A stretch of DNA of 64,000 nt, from assembly GCA_029582165.1 (NCBI GenBank), contig CM055877.1, positions 42,293,249 through 42,357,248 of the forward strand, given 5' to 3'. A program made the position numbers and the translations under genes. Positions 25,316 to 37,028 of this stretch are shown piece by piece (position 1 is the first letter of the stretch; each line of letters opens with the position of its first letter). This DNA comes from Portulaca oleracea. Taxonomy: Eukaryota; Streptophyta; Magnoliopsida; Caryophyllales; Portulacaceae. Below the pieces are notes generated by a model, which was not told the origin of the DNA, did not search any database, and saw only the letters and a list, made by a program, of their open reading frames with translations.

Positions 25316-26375
25316 GACTATCAATATTGGTATCCCTCACCATGAGGGACACCATAAAAAGACAAAAAAAAAAAGGAAAAAGAAAAAAAAAAGAATGAAG
25401 GACGCATATGCGTCCCTAGGGTGAAAAGGGGGAGAAAAGGGGAAGACATGCGCAGGAGGGGGGCGTGGGGCGCACCCCTTTTTTTTGTGTCAGGCGCGTG
25501 CGCCACACGCACGTGGGGGCGTGTCTGGGCCGGCGCCGTGTGGGGCCCGCCTGGTAGTTGCTTTTTTTTTCCCTTTTCTTTTCTTTCTCTTTTCCTTTCT
25601 TTCTCTTTTCCTTTTTCTTTTCTTCCTCTTTTCCTTTCTTTCTTTCCTTTCAAACGGTAACTTTTTTTTGAATTTGTTTTAATTATGTTTTAATTTGTTT
25701 CAAACGGTAATTAATTATAAATATTATAATTCAAATTTTTTAATGTTTTAATTATGTTTCCTTTTATTGATAATTTAAATAGTTTATTTAAGTATGTGTT
25801 AGATTTTTATAGTTGTCTTATTTTTATAGTTAATTAATATGTGATGTTTTTGTTTAAATTGGAGCTAAAACTTATCAACTTAGATATATATGTGAAAATG
25901 TAATATTATATTTTATCGTCAAATTAATTGTAATATGAAACGATTTTGGTAATTAAAAATCTTTTTAAAAATTATATGAAATTTGACATGGCTATATTTA
26001 TTTTTAAAAATTTTAAACATAATCATTTTTTAAATACAAAATAAAAATTTATAATAAAATAAAAATATATTAGTACAGTATTTTCACATTTCTAATTAAT
26101 TTTTAATATTTTAATTATTAATTATAACTAACCAATTTCATCATTGTAGAAAATAAATATAGTCCAATACAAAAAAAGAAAAACAATTATACTCTACATG
26201 TGGGTCCCATACTCCAATAAAATATTACTCCCTACCCCACTTATCCCTCACCTCATCCCCCAACTCCAAGGACACCATTAACAATACCATACCCCAACAC
26301 TCATTAAAATAATACTATTTCCACTATTCATACCCCACTCATCCCTCAATCCCAGGGACACCAATGTGGATAGCC
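25316..26375. mobile_element. N: second PIF/Harbinger (Tourist)-like element inside M
   Basis: The left end GACTATCAATATTGG matches the inverse of the right end GGCTATCCACATTGG, followed by T(A/G)TCCCT in both arms. TAA flanks both ends (25313-25315 and 26376-26378). The interior is purine-rich near 25360-25400, pyrimidine-rich near 25560-25650, then very AT-rich. No gene. Confidence 0.75.
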
Positions 26376-26970
26376 TAATACTTTGCTGTCATGCATTCCT
26401 ACCATAATACCATGCACCCTCCCTATATATATCTTTGTCCCCTTTTCAAATCTATCAATTTATCTATTTCTCTCATCAAAATTCATCAAAACCCTCTATA
26501 TTCAGTATTCATCATCAAAACCCTCTATATTCATCAAAATTCATCAGAACGAGAGGCAACCAACCTGAGTGATGATGATCTCTGGAGACGAACACAAAAA
26601 AGAAGGCAGAAACGGCAGTTTGCAGCAAAGAGAGGACCGACCGTACGGATGTGATGGAGATCTTCCGAATCTTGGAGGCTGGAAATAAGTAAGAAAACTA
26701 GGGGATAATTGCCTTTTATACCAATGGCATCAATTGTAAAACTTTCATAATTTTTGAGGGCAGCCGCGTAATGTAAGGCGCCAAACGCTGAAAAACAATC
26801 CCAAACGTTAATATATGTAACGTTTGAAATTTTGACTGGAACGCTACCCTAAACTCTATACACTAATTTTAAACGCTATTTTACCGAACGCCAAAAATTT
26901 GATAAAGTAGCATTTTGATAAATTAAAACGCTATAAGCTTCTCCAAACAGTGTCGCCGAACAGAGCCTAA

Positions 26971-27887
26971 GTGTAGAGTATAATCATAAAATTTCAAGCA
27001 TTTAGTTCAAAGACAAAGATAATGTGATTAGGAACTCTGTCTATTATTGTGCTTAAGAAGTTCATATTATTGATTGAAATTAGTACCAGTCTTGTGGTCC
27101 TATGCAGAACTTATCAAGGAAATCAAAATGTTAAATAACAGTAAAAGGCAAGTGAATAGAATTGCATATTTATAATTCCATCCAAGACTTAAAAAGCACA
27201 AGTCAATCGATAGACGACATTTGTATCAACTCAGCATTTTTATTGTAAATTAAGCAGTGATTTCCAACACTTAGTTAGGTATTAATAACATAATTAAACA
27301 ATAGTTTCATGAAAGCTCTTTCTCCTTTTTTATCTTCTTTCAGGTGGGAGGGTTCACATTTTCAGAAACCTCTATTAGATTTTCTACAATAACCCCCCTC
27401 CCCCCCTCCCCACCAAAAACCCCCAACAGTAGATCAAGCTACCTCATCAACACCGCATGCTGTAAGCATAGTGACAATTTTCTTTGCAGTAGTTTTGACT
27501 AAAGCCATCACCACTCATAACACCAAAAAGCCACCCATAACCAGAGATTCGCCCTTCACACTTTTTACAATGACTGCACTTACTGCTTCTTCCTCTACAA
27601 AAAAATGCACTCATCATCCCAATTTTCACTCTCAAACAAGCGTCTACACTCACACTTCAATCTCCAACCCAAAAGGTTATACCCAGCTACCGTGCAATTT
27701 GAGTCTAATTTTTTAATTTCATGACTGCTTAGTCCTTCTTCTCTAATCGTGAAAGCAAGAATCTTTAAAAGTAGCATTATCTTTAAATATAAGTTTGCAT
27801 ATTTTGTTTAAAATCAGTCGAAGACCTAAAAAGCACAAATCAATCACTCCATGATTGAGTCAATTGGGTGCAACTACATGACATTTG
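26971..27887. other. H: noncoding interior up to copia G
   Basis: H sequence with a C-rich stretch at about 27388-27425 and no convincing gene. It continues after copia G at 49430. Confidence 0.5.
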
Positions 27888-27892
27888 CAGCA

Positions 27893-28114
27893 TGTCAAAT
27901 CCCTCATCTCCTCTTTGAGACTGCCATTGATGACAGCAGAAAATATGCTTTGTATTTGATCAAACGTTTTCTAATACAACTCTCTTCCAAAATGAATAAG
28001 AGAGACCCCTTTTATAGAGGGAGAACAAAGAGAAAAAGAAGAAAAAGAAAATAACAAACTCTAACTACTTTAACTAACTTCTAAACCTAACACTAGATGT
28101 TCTTCCCGCCAACA
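27893..28114 (-). repeat. 3' LTR of G
   Basis: 222 bp, 217 identical to the 5' LTR at 49208-49429. It carries the same minus-strand TATAAAA. Confidence 0.96.
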
Positions 28115-28128
28115 CCCCCCCCCCCCCT
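28115..28128 (-). other. Polypurine tract of G
   Basis: An almost pure run of C on the plus strand (G on the coding strand) lies directly at the LTR border, the position expected for priming of plus-strand DNA. Confidence 0.85.
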
Positions 28129-28129
28129 C

Positions 28130-31100
28130 AAGCTTGGATATGGAAGCATCCCAAGCTTGTGTAAAAGATGCCAGTGCTGGGTAGACGGAAGAATTTTGGT
28201 AAGGACATCCGCCAACTGTTGCTGCGTAGGGAGATAGCTTAACTGGAGCAAACCTTCCATGACTTTGTCTCGAGTGAAGTGACAATCCACTTCAATGTGC
28301 TTTGTTCTTTCATGGAAGACAGGATTCCTAGCAATGTGTAGGGCAGACTAATTATCACAATGAAGAAGAACAGGCTTAGTAATGGGAACTCCAACCTCTC
28401 GCAATAAATTTGTCAACCAAGTAATTTCTGCTGCAGCTTGAGCCATTGCACGATATTCAGCCTCGGCTGAAGATCTAACCACGGTGGATTGTTTCTTGGA
28501 TTTCCAACTGATTGGAGAACTGTCCATCAGGATTATATATCCTGTAACAGACCTTCTTGATATTGGACATGCTACCCAATCTGAGTCTGAGAAAGCAGTA
28601 AGTTACAAGTTGTCAGTCCCTTTAAGCAAGATCCCTTGGCCTGAGATTCTAGCTACATATCTGATGAGGTGATCCAAAGCAGCCACATGAGAAGTTCTTG
28701 GGTTTTGCATAAATTGGCTGAGTGTTTGCACTGCAAAAGAAATGTCAGGACGAGTATTAGAAAGGAAATTAAGTTTGCCAATAAAAGTTCTATAAATACT
28801 TGAATTTGGTAATAAATCTCCAGAATCAGAATGTAATTTGTAGTTCAAAGGGAGAGGAGTGGCAGTAGGCCTAGAATGTAGATGTCCCGACTCTTTGAGA
28901 AGATCTTGAGTAAATTTTCTTTGAGTGAGACTGATGCCTTGGGGTAAATAGGAGACCTCAAGACCAAGAAAGTAATTGAGTAGATAAAGATCTTTAATTC
29001 CAAAAGTGATGTTTAGTTGACCTTTGAGCCGGTCAATCTCAAACACAGATGATCCTGTAAGTAAAATATCATCAACATAGACAGCCACAATGGTTAGATC
29101 AGTAGAAGTTTTCTTGGTGAACAAACTATAGTCATTTTTGGAGTGAGTGTATCCTTGTTCTTTCAGGAATTGTGCCAATTTAGAATGCCATTGCCTGGAA
29201 GCCTGTTTAAGGCCATATAGAGATTTTTGAAGCTTGCAAACTTTGTTTTGAGGGTTATAGATTCCTTCAGGCATTTTCATATATACTTCCTCGTGCAAGT
29301 CACCATGTAGAAAAGCATTATCTACATCAAGTTGATAGAGAGACCGATTTCTTGCTGCTGCCAAAACAATGATTGTTCTGATGGTTGTCATTTTCACCAC
29401 AGGACTCAATGTCTCTGTGTAATCAAGCCCTTCCTTTTTGAGTGTTTCCTCTTACAACTAATCTAGCCTTATACCTTTCCTGAGAGCCATCAGACCTTAG
29501 TTTCATCTTATACACCCACTTTGAGCTGATGGCTTTCTTTCCTGGTGGAAGATCTACTTCAGTCCATGTGTTATTGATGAGTAGGGCATCAACTTCTTTT
29601 TTCATGGCTTTTACCCATTCCGGATGTGCAGCAACGTGTTTGTAGTTTGTAGGTTCTGCTAAGAAGTCAAACTGAGTTATTTGTTGTTGTTGAGAGGCAT
29701 TAAGAGTAGAGAATTGAACAATGTTACAAATCTTTGGAAGCTTTATGTCATAGTCCTTTAGATAAGCAGGCTGTTTGATGGTTCTTGCAGACTTTCTTGG
29801 GGGCAGAATATTGTCAACCAGGGCTTGAGGAGAGGACTGTCTGAGAGGGCTTTCTTGTTGATGCTGTTGGTCTTGTGTAACATTCTCTTCAATCTCAGCA
29901 ACATTTTCACCAATATTGGACAGAAAAATAGAATCATGCAATACAATTTCGTTAGAATTAGAGATTTTATGATATGGGAAATGATCTTCAAAGAATCTGA
30001 CATCTCTACTAAAAATTATCTTTTTATCAGTCATATCATACATTTTATAGCCCTTCTTATTAAAAGAATAACCCAGGAAAACACAAGGATTAGCTCTAGG
30101 GTCAAATTTGTGCCTAATTACATTCAAGGTAGAGGCAAAACAAAGGCACCCAAAGATTCTGAGCTTACTGTAATCAGGAGCAGTGCCATAAAGCATTTCA
30201 TATGGGGTCTTAAAACTAGCAGCAGAGTTTGGAATCCTATTAATCAAATAGGTGGCAGTCAAAACACAATCACCCCAAAATCTTAAGGGAAGTTTAGCTT
30301 GAAACAGTAAAGATCTAGCAACCTGCAGAATGTGTTTATGCCTTCTTTCTACAATTCCATTTTGTTGCTCCCTTTCAACACATGATTTTTGATGTAAAAT
30401 CCCATTTAACTTATAGTAGGAATCAGCATATTTGTCACAAAACACTTTTCCATTGTCAGACCTTATGATTTTGACAGTAGCATCAAAGTGTTTTGTTACA
30501 AAAGAGATAAAATTCTCTAACATAGGAAAAACATTGGTTTTACTAGATAAGAGATATACCCATCTTGTTTGAGTACAATCATCAACAATGGTAAAAAAGG
30601 AGTGAAAATCATCATATGTTTGAACTCTAAAAGGTCCCCATATGTCTACATGTAGCAATTCAAACTTATTAGCTGCTCTACTACTACTGGAAGAGAAAGG
30701 GAGCTTATGTTGTTTTGCTTGTGGACAAATCTGACATACTGATGTATTAGGTATACTAGAAAGCCCAGGAATCTTTGTGATGTACTCAGGAGAGGGGTGT
30801 CCTAGTCTGCAATGCCAGATTTCTGATGCAGAAAGGAGACCAAAGCCATTTTCTTGATTTTCACATGTACCCCTGGTTTTAGTAGAATTAGTACCCAGGT
30901 AAAGACCTCCTTGTTGTTTACCAAGGGTTAAGTGTTGTTGGGTCTTTATAGGGTCCTAGATATAACATTTTTCAGGAGTAAAAACTAGGTTTGTTTTGAG
31001 ATCTTTAGTCAATTTAAATGCAGAAATCAAATTAAAATGAAAAGAGGGGACATGTAAAACATTTTGAAGCACAATGCCAGATTGAAGAGTTACTTTTCCA

Positions 31101-31138
31101 ACATTCTTAACAGGCACTTGATCACCATTAGGCATTGT
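28130..31138 (-). pseudogene. G: copia integrase, RT and RNase H
   Basis: After B, the protease tail resumes at 31138 (QVPVKNVGKVTL). Integrase follows with WHCRLGHPS and CQIC, then HVDIWGPF, IIRSDNG and GIVERRHKHI (HHCC and DDE signatures). RT includes KKAISSKWVYKMK, YQLDVDNAFLHGDL, LYGLKQASRQW and YVDDILLTGS. RNase H includes SSAEAEYRAMA and LADVLTK. Defects: TAG for the expected Gln near 30958, a frameshift near 29415 between GNTQK and the RT core, and TAA near 28605. The rest reads continuously, so decay is light compared with the gypsy copies. Confidence 0.93.
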
Positions 31139-32501
31139 TGATGTATGCCAACTCACTAAGATCAGAGTGTTGAGCTAGAACACACCATACAGTCACACAA
31201 ACACACAGCTGGATGCTTGAACTTTGCAATAACTGATAGAATGCAACAAGTTGGAATAGAAGACAACCCAACAACAGAATAAAAGCGATAGACTTGCTTA
31301 CAGTTGATACAGATACACCACAATTACAATCAAGGGCAAGGGACTCTCACATACATGCCTCTACAGATACACCAAAGCATGAATGATCAAGCTCAGTTTA
31401 CACTTGCTGGATTTGCCAATTTCCAGTAACAGGAACTGATTGAACTAGATTGAGAGTTATAGGACAATCACAAACTTTCAGAGGTACTTAGACACTCGAG
31501 AATACTATTGAATGAACACTGAGAGGCCTTTCATTGATAGAAAACTTCAGAATATAAAGAAAGCTAATCAGTTTGATTAGCAGTTGCTTAAGCATAAACA
31601 TTCTGCCTAATCTCCCTGGATTAAACTAAGCTACAAAGCTTGAAACAAATACAGCTGATCATATCCTAATGATCTCGAGTACAAACTGTAAGAAAACAAA
31701 AGGAAAATACTAAGCTATTCTCTAATTGGACCAAATGCTAAAAGGGTGGCAAAATGGACCAATAGGGAGCTTTCCTCTCCTAAGGGGTAAAAACTAAGTT
31801 ACTGAGGTAATTCCCGCGCCAATGCTAACCTGGAAGTAATCTCAACAAGTTAATATCATGCTGGAAAGACCAAAACAACCCCTGTGAACAGAAATCAAAA
31901 CACATCGCCCTAGAACTGGGGTTCTGGAAAAACTGATAAAACAACCCTGCTGGGATTGGTTGTTCTGTCTTTTGAATCTTACTCGTGCCATGCTTGATCA
32001 TGCCGGGACTTGGCTTGGACTTGAAAAGGACATGGCAAGGAACAAAAAACTCCTAGGAAACATTGGCTGAAACTTCCTCAATCAAGAGATACAACATTGA
32101 GAAAGTCAGCTGCTTGGACTGTTGTTGCTGGGAACTGGAATTGGTCTGGATGACCAATGTTGATGGGCTGAGTGGCTGCAAATGCCTGGGCTTGCTTTAC
32201 AATAGTGTAACAAGCTTGGATGGATGTTGTTGGTGGTGTGGTGGTTGCTGGTGATGCTAAGAACCTCCTGCTGGAACTTTGGACTGCTGAGAAGTCTGCT
32301 GAGTGGCTTGCTGTATGTGATGGGCTTTGAAAGCCTGCTGTTTCTGCTGGAAGGGCTGGTCTAGCTGCTGAGTTGTGTGAAACAGCAAGTGCTCCTCCTC
32401 CTTGTGCTGCTGCTATTGTAATTGGTGGTGAAGATCCCTTGGAAGCCTCCTTTGCTGATGAAGCTGCTGCTGCTGATTGTTCTCCTTGATGGTCTCCATC
32501 A
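31139..32501 (-). repeat. Left (3') LTR of B
   Basis: 1363 bp from TGATGTATGCC to CCATCA, bounded on the left by ATTGT. Over its first 482 bp I count 30 differences from the right LTR. Its Gag-distal 424 bp encode the integrase C-terminal tail without interruption. Confidence 0.94.
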
Positions 32502-33427
32502 TCCTCCACAGGTTGAGGAAAGTTTGTCCTCAAACTTGGAATGTCTTCATCTGCTGGATAATATGGTCGAAGATCTGCTACATTGAATGTTGTTGAGCCT
32601 CCATACTCTTCAGATAGATCCAGTATTTTGGCATTATCTCCAATTCTTTCAAGTACTTCAAAGGGGCCATCTGCTCTTGGCAACAGCTTGCCTTTTCTTT
32701 TGTTGGGGAACCTTTCCTTCCTGAGGTGGATCCAAACTAAGTCTCCTGGCTGGAAGGTCACCTTCTTCCTGTGCTTGTTTGCTGAAGTAGACACTTGTTT
32801 AGTATATTTGACAATTTTCTCCTTCACTTGCTGAAGAAGCTCCTTGATTTGATCTGCTCTTTTACCTACTTCAAAACTAAATTTGACAGAAGTAGTTAGT
32901 CGAACTAAATCCAAAGGGGAAATTGGATTTTTACCATAGACTACTTGGAATGGAGAGTAGCCTGTGGACTTGGATGGTGCTTTGTTGTAAGCAAACTCAG
33001 CATGGGGCAATAGAGTATCCCATCCTGCTTTATTTTTGTGGATCAATGCTCTCAATAGGACTCTAAGTGTTCTATTAGTAACCTCTGTCTGGCCATCAGT
33101 TTGTGGGTGGCAAGTGGTGCTGTACTTGAGCTGGGTGCCCAGTTTCTTCCATAGAGTGACCCAAAAATGGCTCAAAAACTTGGTATCCCTGTCGGATACC
33201 ATTGTTCTTGGCACTCCATGCAATCTAATAATTTCTTGGAAGATTAATTCAGCAACTTTGGTGGCATCAAAGGTGGTGTGGCAGGGTATGAAATGTGCCA
33301 TTTTTGAGAATCTATCAACCACCACCATGATTGAATCCTTCCCTCTCTGTGTTTCTGGCAAACCTACAATGAAATCAAGGCTTACATCTTCCCAAGGGCT
33401 GTTGGGGACTGGAAATGGTGTGTACAA
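32078..33427 (-). CDS. B/C: integrase core and LTR-encoded C-terminal tail (partial)
   Basis: An uninterrupted 449-codon frame, part of a longer pol. It includes the integrase catalytic region (SLDFIVGLP, VSDRDTKF, DGQTEVTNRTL), then the C-terminal DNA-binding part (GDLVWIHLRKERFP, LLPRADGPFEVLERIGD, FNVADLRPYYPADEDIP). At 32501 it crosses into the 3' LTR and continues for about 141 codons, rich in Ala, Ser, Thr and Gln, ending FLNVVSLD and stop at 32078. CRM-type chromoviruses also extend integrase into the LTR. No classical chromodomain is seen. The listed start is the first Met of the open stretch, not a proposed initiation site. Confidence 0.85.
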   Translation of the reverse strand: MYTPFPVPNSPWEDVSLDFIVGLPETQRGKDSIMVVVDRFSKMAHFIPCHTTFDATKVAELIFQEIIRLHGVPRTMVSDRDTKFLSHFWVTLWKKLGTQLKYSTTCHPQTDGQTEVTNRTLRVLLRALIHKNKAGWDTLLPHAEFAYNKAPSKSTGYSPFQVVYGKNPISPLDLVRLTTSVKFSFEVGKRADQIKELLQQVKEKIVKYTKQVSTSANKHRKKVTFQPGDLVWIHLRKERFPNKRKGKLLPRADGPFEVLERIGDNAKILDLSEEYGGSTTFNVADLRPYYPADEDIPSLRTNFPQPVEDDGDHQGEQSAAAASSAKEASKGSSPPITIAAAQGGGALAVSHNSAARPALPAETAGFQSPSHTASHSADFSAVQSSSRRFLASPATTTPPTTSIQACYTIVKQAQAFAATQPINIGHPDQFQFPATTVQAADFLNVVSLD

Positions 33428-35700
33428 GCCTTGGGGTAGGCTTCTGTGACTTTGCCAACTGACAGATATTGCACCTCTTCAATAGATGCTCCACATCCTT
33501 CCTCATCTTTGGCCAACTGTAATGCTCTCTCAACATCAACAATGTCCTCTCAACTCTAAAATGTCCTGCTAAGCTTCCTCCATGGACTTCTGTGATCAAC
33601 AATTCCCTGAAACTGCTCTTAGGGACACACAACCTGCTTCCTTTGAACAAATATCCTCGTGCATGTAGTACATGCACTCGGGATTCTTCGACACTTCTGG
33701 TACACCTGTTTGAAATCTCCATCCTCCTGATACAAAGCTTTCAAATGCTCAAAACCAATAATTCTAGAATCAAGCATGTGAAGCAACATGTACCTTCTAC
33801 TCAATGCATCTACTCCTTTGTTTAGCACTCCTGATTTATGGTGGATCATGAAGTGAAACTGCTGCATATACTCTACCCAAGCAGCATGCCTGGTGTGGAG
33901 CTTGTGCTGCCCTTGAATGAACTTCAAGGCCTTATGATCACTGTGAAGTATGAACTCTGCTCCAATAAGGTAGTGCCTCCAGTGCTGAAGAGCTCTGATG
34001 ATGGCATAGAACTTTGTGTCATAGGTATTGTATTTCTTCTTGGCATCATTTAGCTTTTCACTGAAATAGGCAACTGGCTTGCCCTCCTGAGTCAATACTG
34101 CTCCAATGACAACTCCTGAAGCATCACATTCTACTTCAAAAAGTTTGCTGAAGCTGGGTAGTGCTAGAACTGGTGCTGAAGTGAGCCTTTCTTTGACTTC
34201 TTCAAAGGCTTTCTGGGCTGCTGCTGTCCAAATAAAGGACTTCCCTTTCACCACTTCAGTCATTGGGGCCAAAATCGTGCTGAAATTTTTGACAAATCTT
34301 CTGTAGAATGAAGCCAGGCCATGGAATCTCTTGACTTGATGAATAGAAGTGGGCACAGGCCACTCCCTAATAGCTTGAATCTTCTCCTCATCAACTTGAA
34401 TACCTGCTGCTGTGACAATGTACCCCAAGAAGTTCACTTGGGATGTAAAGAAGTGACACTTCTTAAGATTTCCAAACAACTGCTCCTTGCTCAGAATTTC
34501 TAAAACCTCCTGCAAATGCTTGACATGTTCTTGCTCAGACCTGCTATAGACAAGAATATCATCAAAGTACACAACAACACTCTTGCCTATGAGTGGTTTC
34601 AGGACCTGATTCATGAGTCTCATGAATGTAGATGGGGCATTAGTCAGGCCAAAAGGCATGACCAACCATTCAAACAAACTTCCCTTGGTCTTGAATGCTG
34701 TCTTCCACTCATCTCCCTCATAGATCCTTATTTGATAATATCCACTCCTCAAATCTATTTTAGAAAAGACTGCTGACCCATGTAACTCATCTAACATATC
34801 TTCAAGCCTAGGTATAGGGTACCTATACTTGATAGTGATCTTGTTAATTGCCCTACAATCTATGCACATCCTCTAACTTCCATCTTTCTTAGGCACTAAC
34901 AAGGCTGGCACTGTACATGGACTCAGACTTTCCCTAATCATTCCCTTTTCCAACAACTCATCCACCTGCCTCTGTATCTCATTGGTATCTGCTGGTGTCA
35001 TCCTATAAGCTGACTTATTAGGCAACACTGATTCAGGCTCTAGGTCAATTTTGTGTTGGATATCCCTTTTTGGTGGCAAACGAGGTGGCATTTCATCAGG
35101 AAACACATGCTGAAACTGCTGAAGTAAGGGTAGGAATAAGGGGTGGTCATTTTGTGGGGCTGGGGTTTCTTCAAGGTCTAAAAGGATCAAATCTCTTTGT
35201 GTGCTAAACTCATGATGATCAGATAAAAGCAACACATCAAGACTAGGTTCAAGACATAGGTTCTTAGATTCCTTGGCTAACTGTGAGGGTTTCATGGGGG
35301 TAAGAATGATCTTTCTGTGGTTCATGGTAAGGGTATATGTATTAGCTCTACCACAATGACTCACTGATCTATCATACAACCAAGGTTGACCCAAAAGCAA
35401 ATGACATGCATCCATTGGCAAAACATCACACCAGACCTCATCTTTGTATGATTGACCAATTGAAAAACCAACAAGGCATCTAGTAGAGATTTGAATACCT
35501 TTCCCTGAGTTGAGCCACTAAATGGTGTATGGAGCTGGGTGGGGCTTAGTTGTCAGGCTTAACTTCTTCACCATGGTGCTGGAGGCTACATTGGTACAGC
35601 TCCCATCATCTACAATCATAGAGCACACTTTCCTCCAATGGTACACCTTGTATGAAAGATATTCTCCTCTGCTCTTGCTTCTTTATCACTTTGAGCTACT
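33375..35700 (-). pseudogene. B/C: gypsy protease, RT and RNase H
   Basis: The aspartic protease region is near 35600; the linker carries ACHLLLGQPWLYD. RT follows with [49 protein letters not shown] and YFDD near 34570. RNase H has [13 protein letters not shown] and [10 protein letters not shown]. The integrase zinc region follows (CNICQLAKS). A TAG at about 34870 replaces the Gln seen in sister copies (GSQRM). A frameshift near 33660 separates RNase H from integrase. From 34869 to 33619 the frame is open for 416 codons. Near 33.73-33.97 kb the sequence is about 3-4% different from B pol at 43.16-43.40 kb. Confidence 0.9.
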
Positions 35701-35730
35701 CGTAACTCTCACGATCACAAGCATTTCTCC

Positions 35731-36979
35731 TCATCCAACCTCTTCTATAACATCATCATCATATACTGGATCATGTTCAGTCTCTTCATAATCCTGTTCT
35801 TCTCCCTTCACATGTTCAGGATCAATAAACAAAGCTGCTTGGTACTCAGCAAGAGTAACCATCCTCTTGTTTGGACATTCTGAGGCAATGTGCCCTAGTC
35901 CTTGACACCTGAAACATCTTCTTTCTGGGTAGGTTCTGCTGATAGGAGCTGGGGTTCTTTTTGGGGGATTTTGTGGCTGGTTTTGTGGGGGGTCTTGGGG
36001 CTGGATTTCTGGCTTGAGGTGGAGGTGGGGGTGGGGGTGGATAGGTTCTTTGTGGGGGATTGTAAGGTTTGTAAGGGTTTGGCTTGGCTGGTGCATAAGG
36101 TTTGGCTGGGTATCTGCTGTTGTACTCCTTCACTCTAGCCTTCTTCTGTTGTTCCACTTCATGAGCTAAAGAGCTTAACTCATCAAGTGAATCATAAACC
36201 TGCAGCTCAACAACATTCTTGATTCCTTCATTCAAAACTGCAAGGTACCTGACATAAGTTTGTACTTCATTCTCTTGCATATTACACTTCCAAAGCAAGT
36301 GCTCAAACTCCTTTGTATAGTCTTCCACTGACTTGTTTCCCTACACAAAATGTTGTAGTTTGAAATAGTTTTCCTTCATATAGTTATCTGGAAGGAACTT
36401 CTCTCTTAACTTCTGCCTCATCTCATTCCAGGTGCTCACCCTGTCTTCCCCAATCTCCATTCTCCTTCTCTGCAGATGAGCCCACCAAGTAGAAGCATAT
36501 TTTTTAAGTTTTAAGGCTACTAGCTTCACCTTATTCTCTTCTGAAACCTTCTTTAGGTCAAAAACCCTTTCTACTGTCTGCAACCAATCTAGGAAAACAT
36601 CAGGATCTAACTCCCCTGCATACTCAGTTATATCAATCTTAAGATCTAACTTCTCTATCCTCCTATCTTCCCTCATTTCTTTCATCTCACTGTTTTCTTC
36701 TGGTTCACTGATCCTAGGTGATCTCCTAACTCTTCTCCTCCTTCTTTTTGTAGGCCTAGGACCTCGACCTCCTCTCCCTGTCATACTAGAAGGATTCTCA
36801 CCTACTCCTTCCTCCATCTCTTCATCAGTCTCCCTATTTAACTCATTTCTATGCAATCTCATATAATACTGCAATTGCTCACCCAAGAATTTCATTTTCT
36901 GCTCCATTTCTTCTTTTTCTTTTAAGGTCTGTTCTAAGACTTCCTGTGGTGTTCTATTAGTTCCGACCATCTCAAACAA
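35731..36979 (-). pseudogene. C: gypsy Gag
   Basis: The start is at 36979 (MFEMVGTNRTPQEV). It has a basic RRRRRVRRSPRIS stretch, then the capsid-like block with AGELDPDVFLDWLQTVERVF, TWWAHLQRRR and EKFLPDNYMKENYFKLQHFV. A TAG near 36341 replaces Gln (sister copies: FVQGNKS). It continues to EYTKEFEHLLWKCNM and a Pro-rich linker. The zinc knuckle CFRCQGLGHIASEC (near 35890) is in a shifted frame. The sequence is closer to A Gag than to B Gag. Confidence 0.9.
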
Positions 36980-37013
36980 TCACAACTAACACACCCCAAG
37001 ATTGAACAGAATG

Positions 37014-37025
37014 GCTCTGATACCA
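37014..37025 (-). other. Primer binding site of C (initiator Met tRNA)
   Basis: On the minus strand TGGTATCAGAGC follows the LTR after a few bases, the exact complement of the 3' end of plant initiator tRNA-Met. Confidence 0.9.
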
Positions 37026-37028
37026 AGA

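Larger units (their letters stand above)
24851..26967. mobile_element. M: PIF/Harbinger-like non-autonomous element
   Basis: The left end GGCCCTGTTCGGC and the right end GCCGAACAGAGCC are inverted with one mismatch, flanked by TAA on both sides (24848-24850 and 26968-26970). A 3-bp TAA target fits PIF/Harbinger. Subterminal tandem repeats of TAGCGGATAGCGGTTG occur at the left end. Element N is inserted inside. No transposase is visible. A hAT relative is less likely because no 8-bp duplication is present. Confidence 0.78.

Noticed and set aside
25321..25660. Lys/Arg-rich and Phe/Ser-rich frames
   Set aside because: Low-complexity purine and pyrimidine tracts inside element N.
29825..30286. 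153-codon plus-strand frame
   Set aside because: Antisense to the copia integrase of G, which has clear motifs on the other strand.
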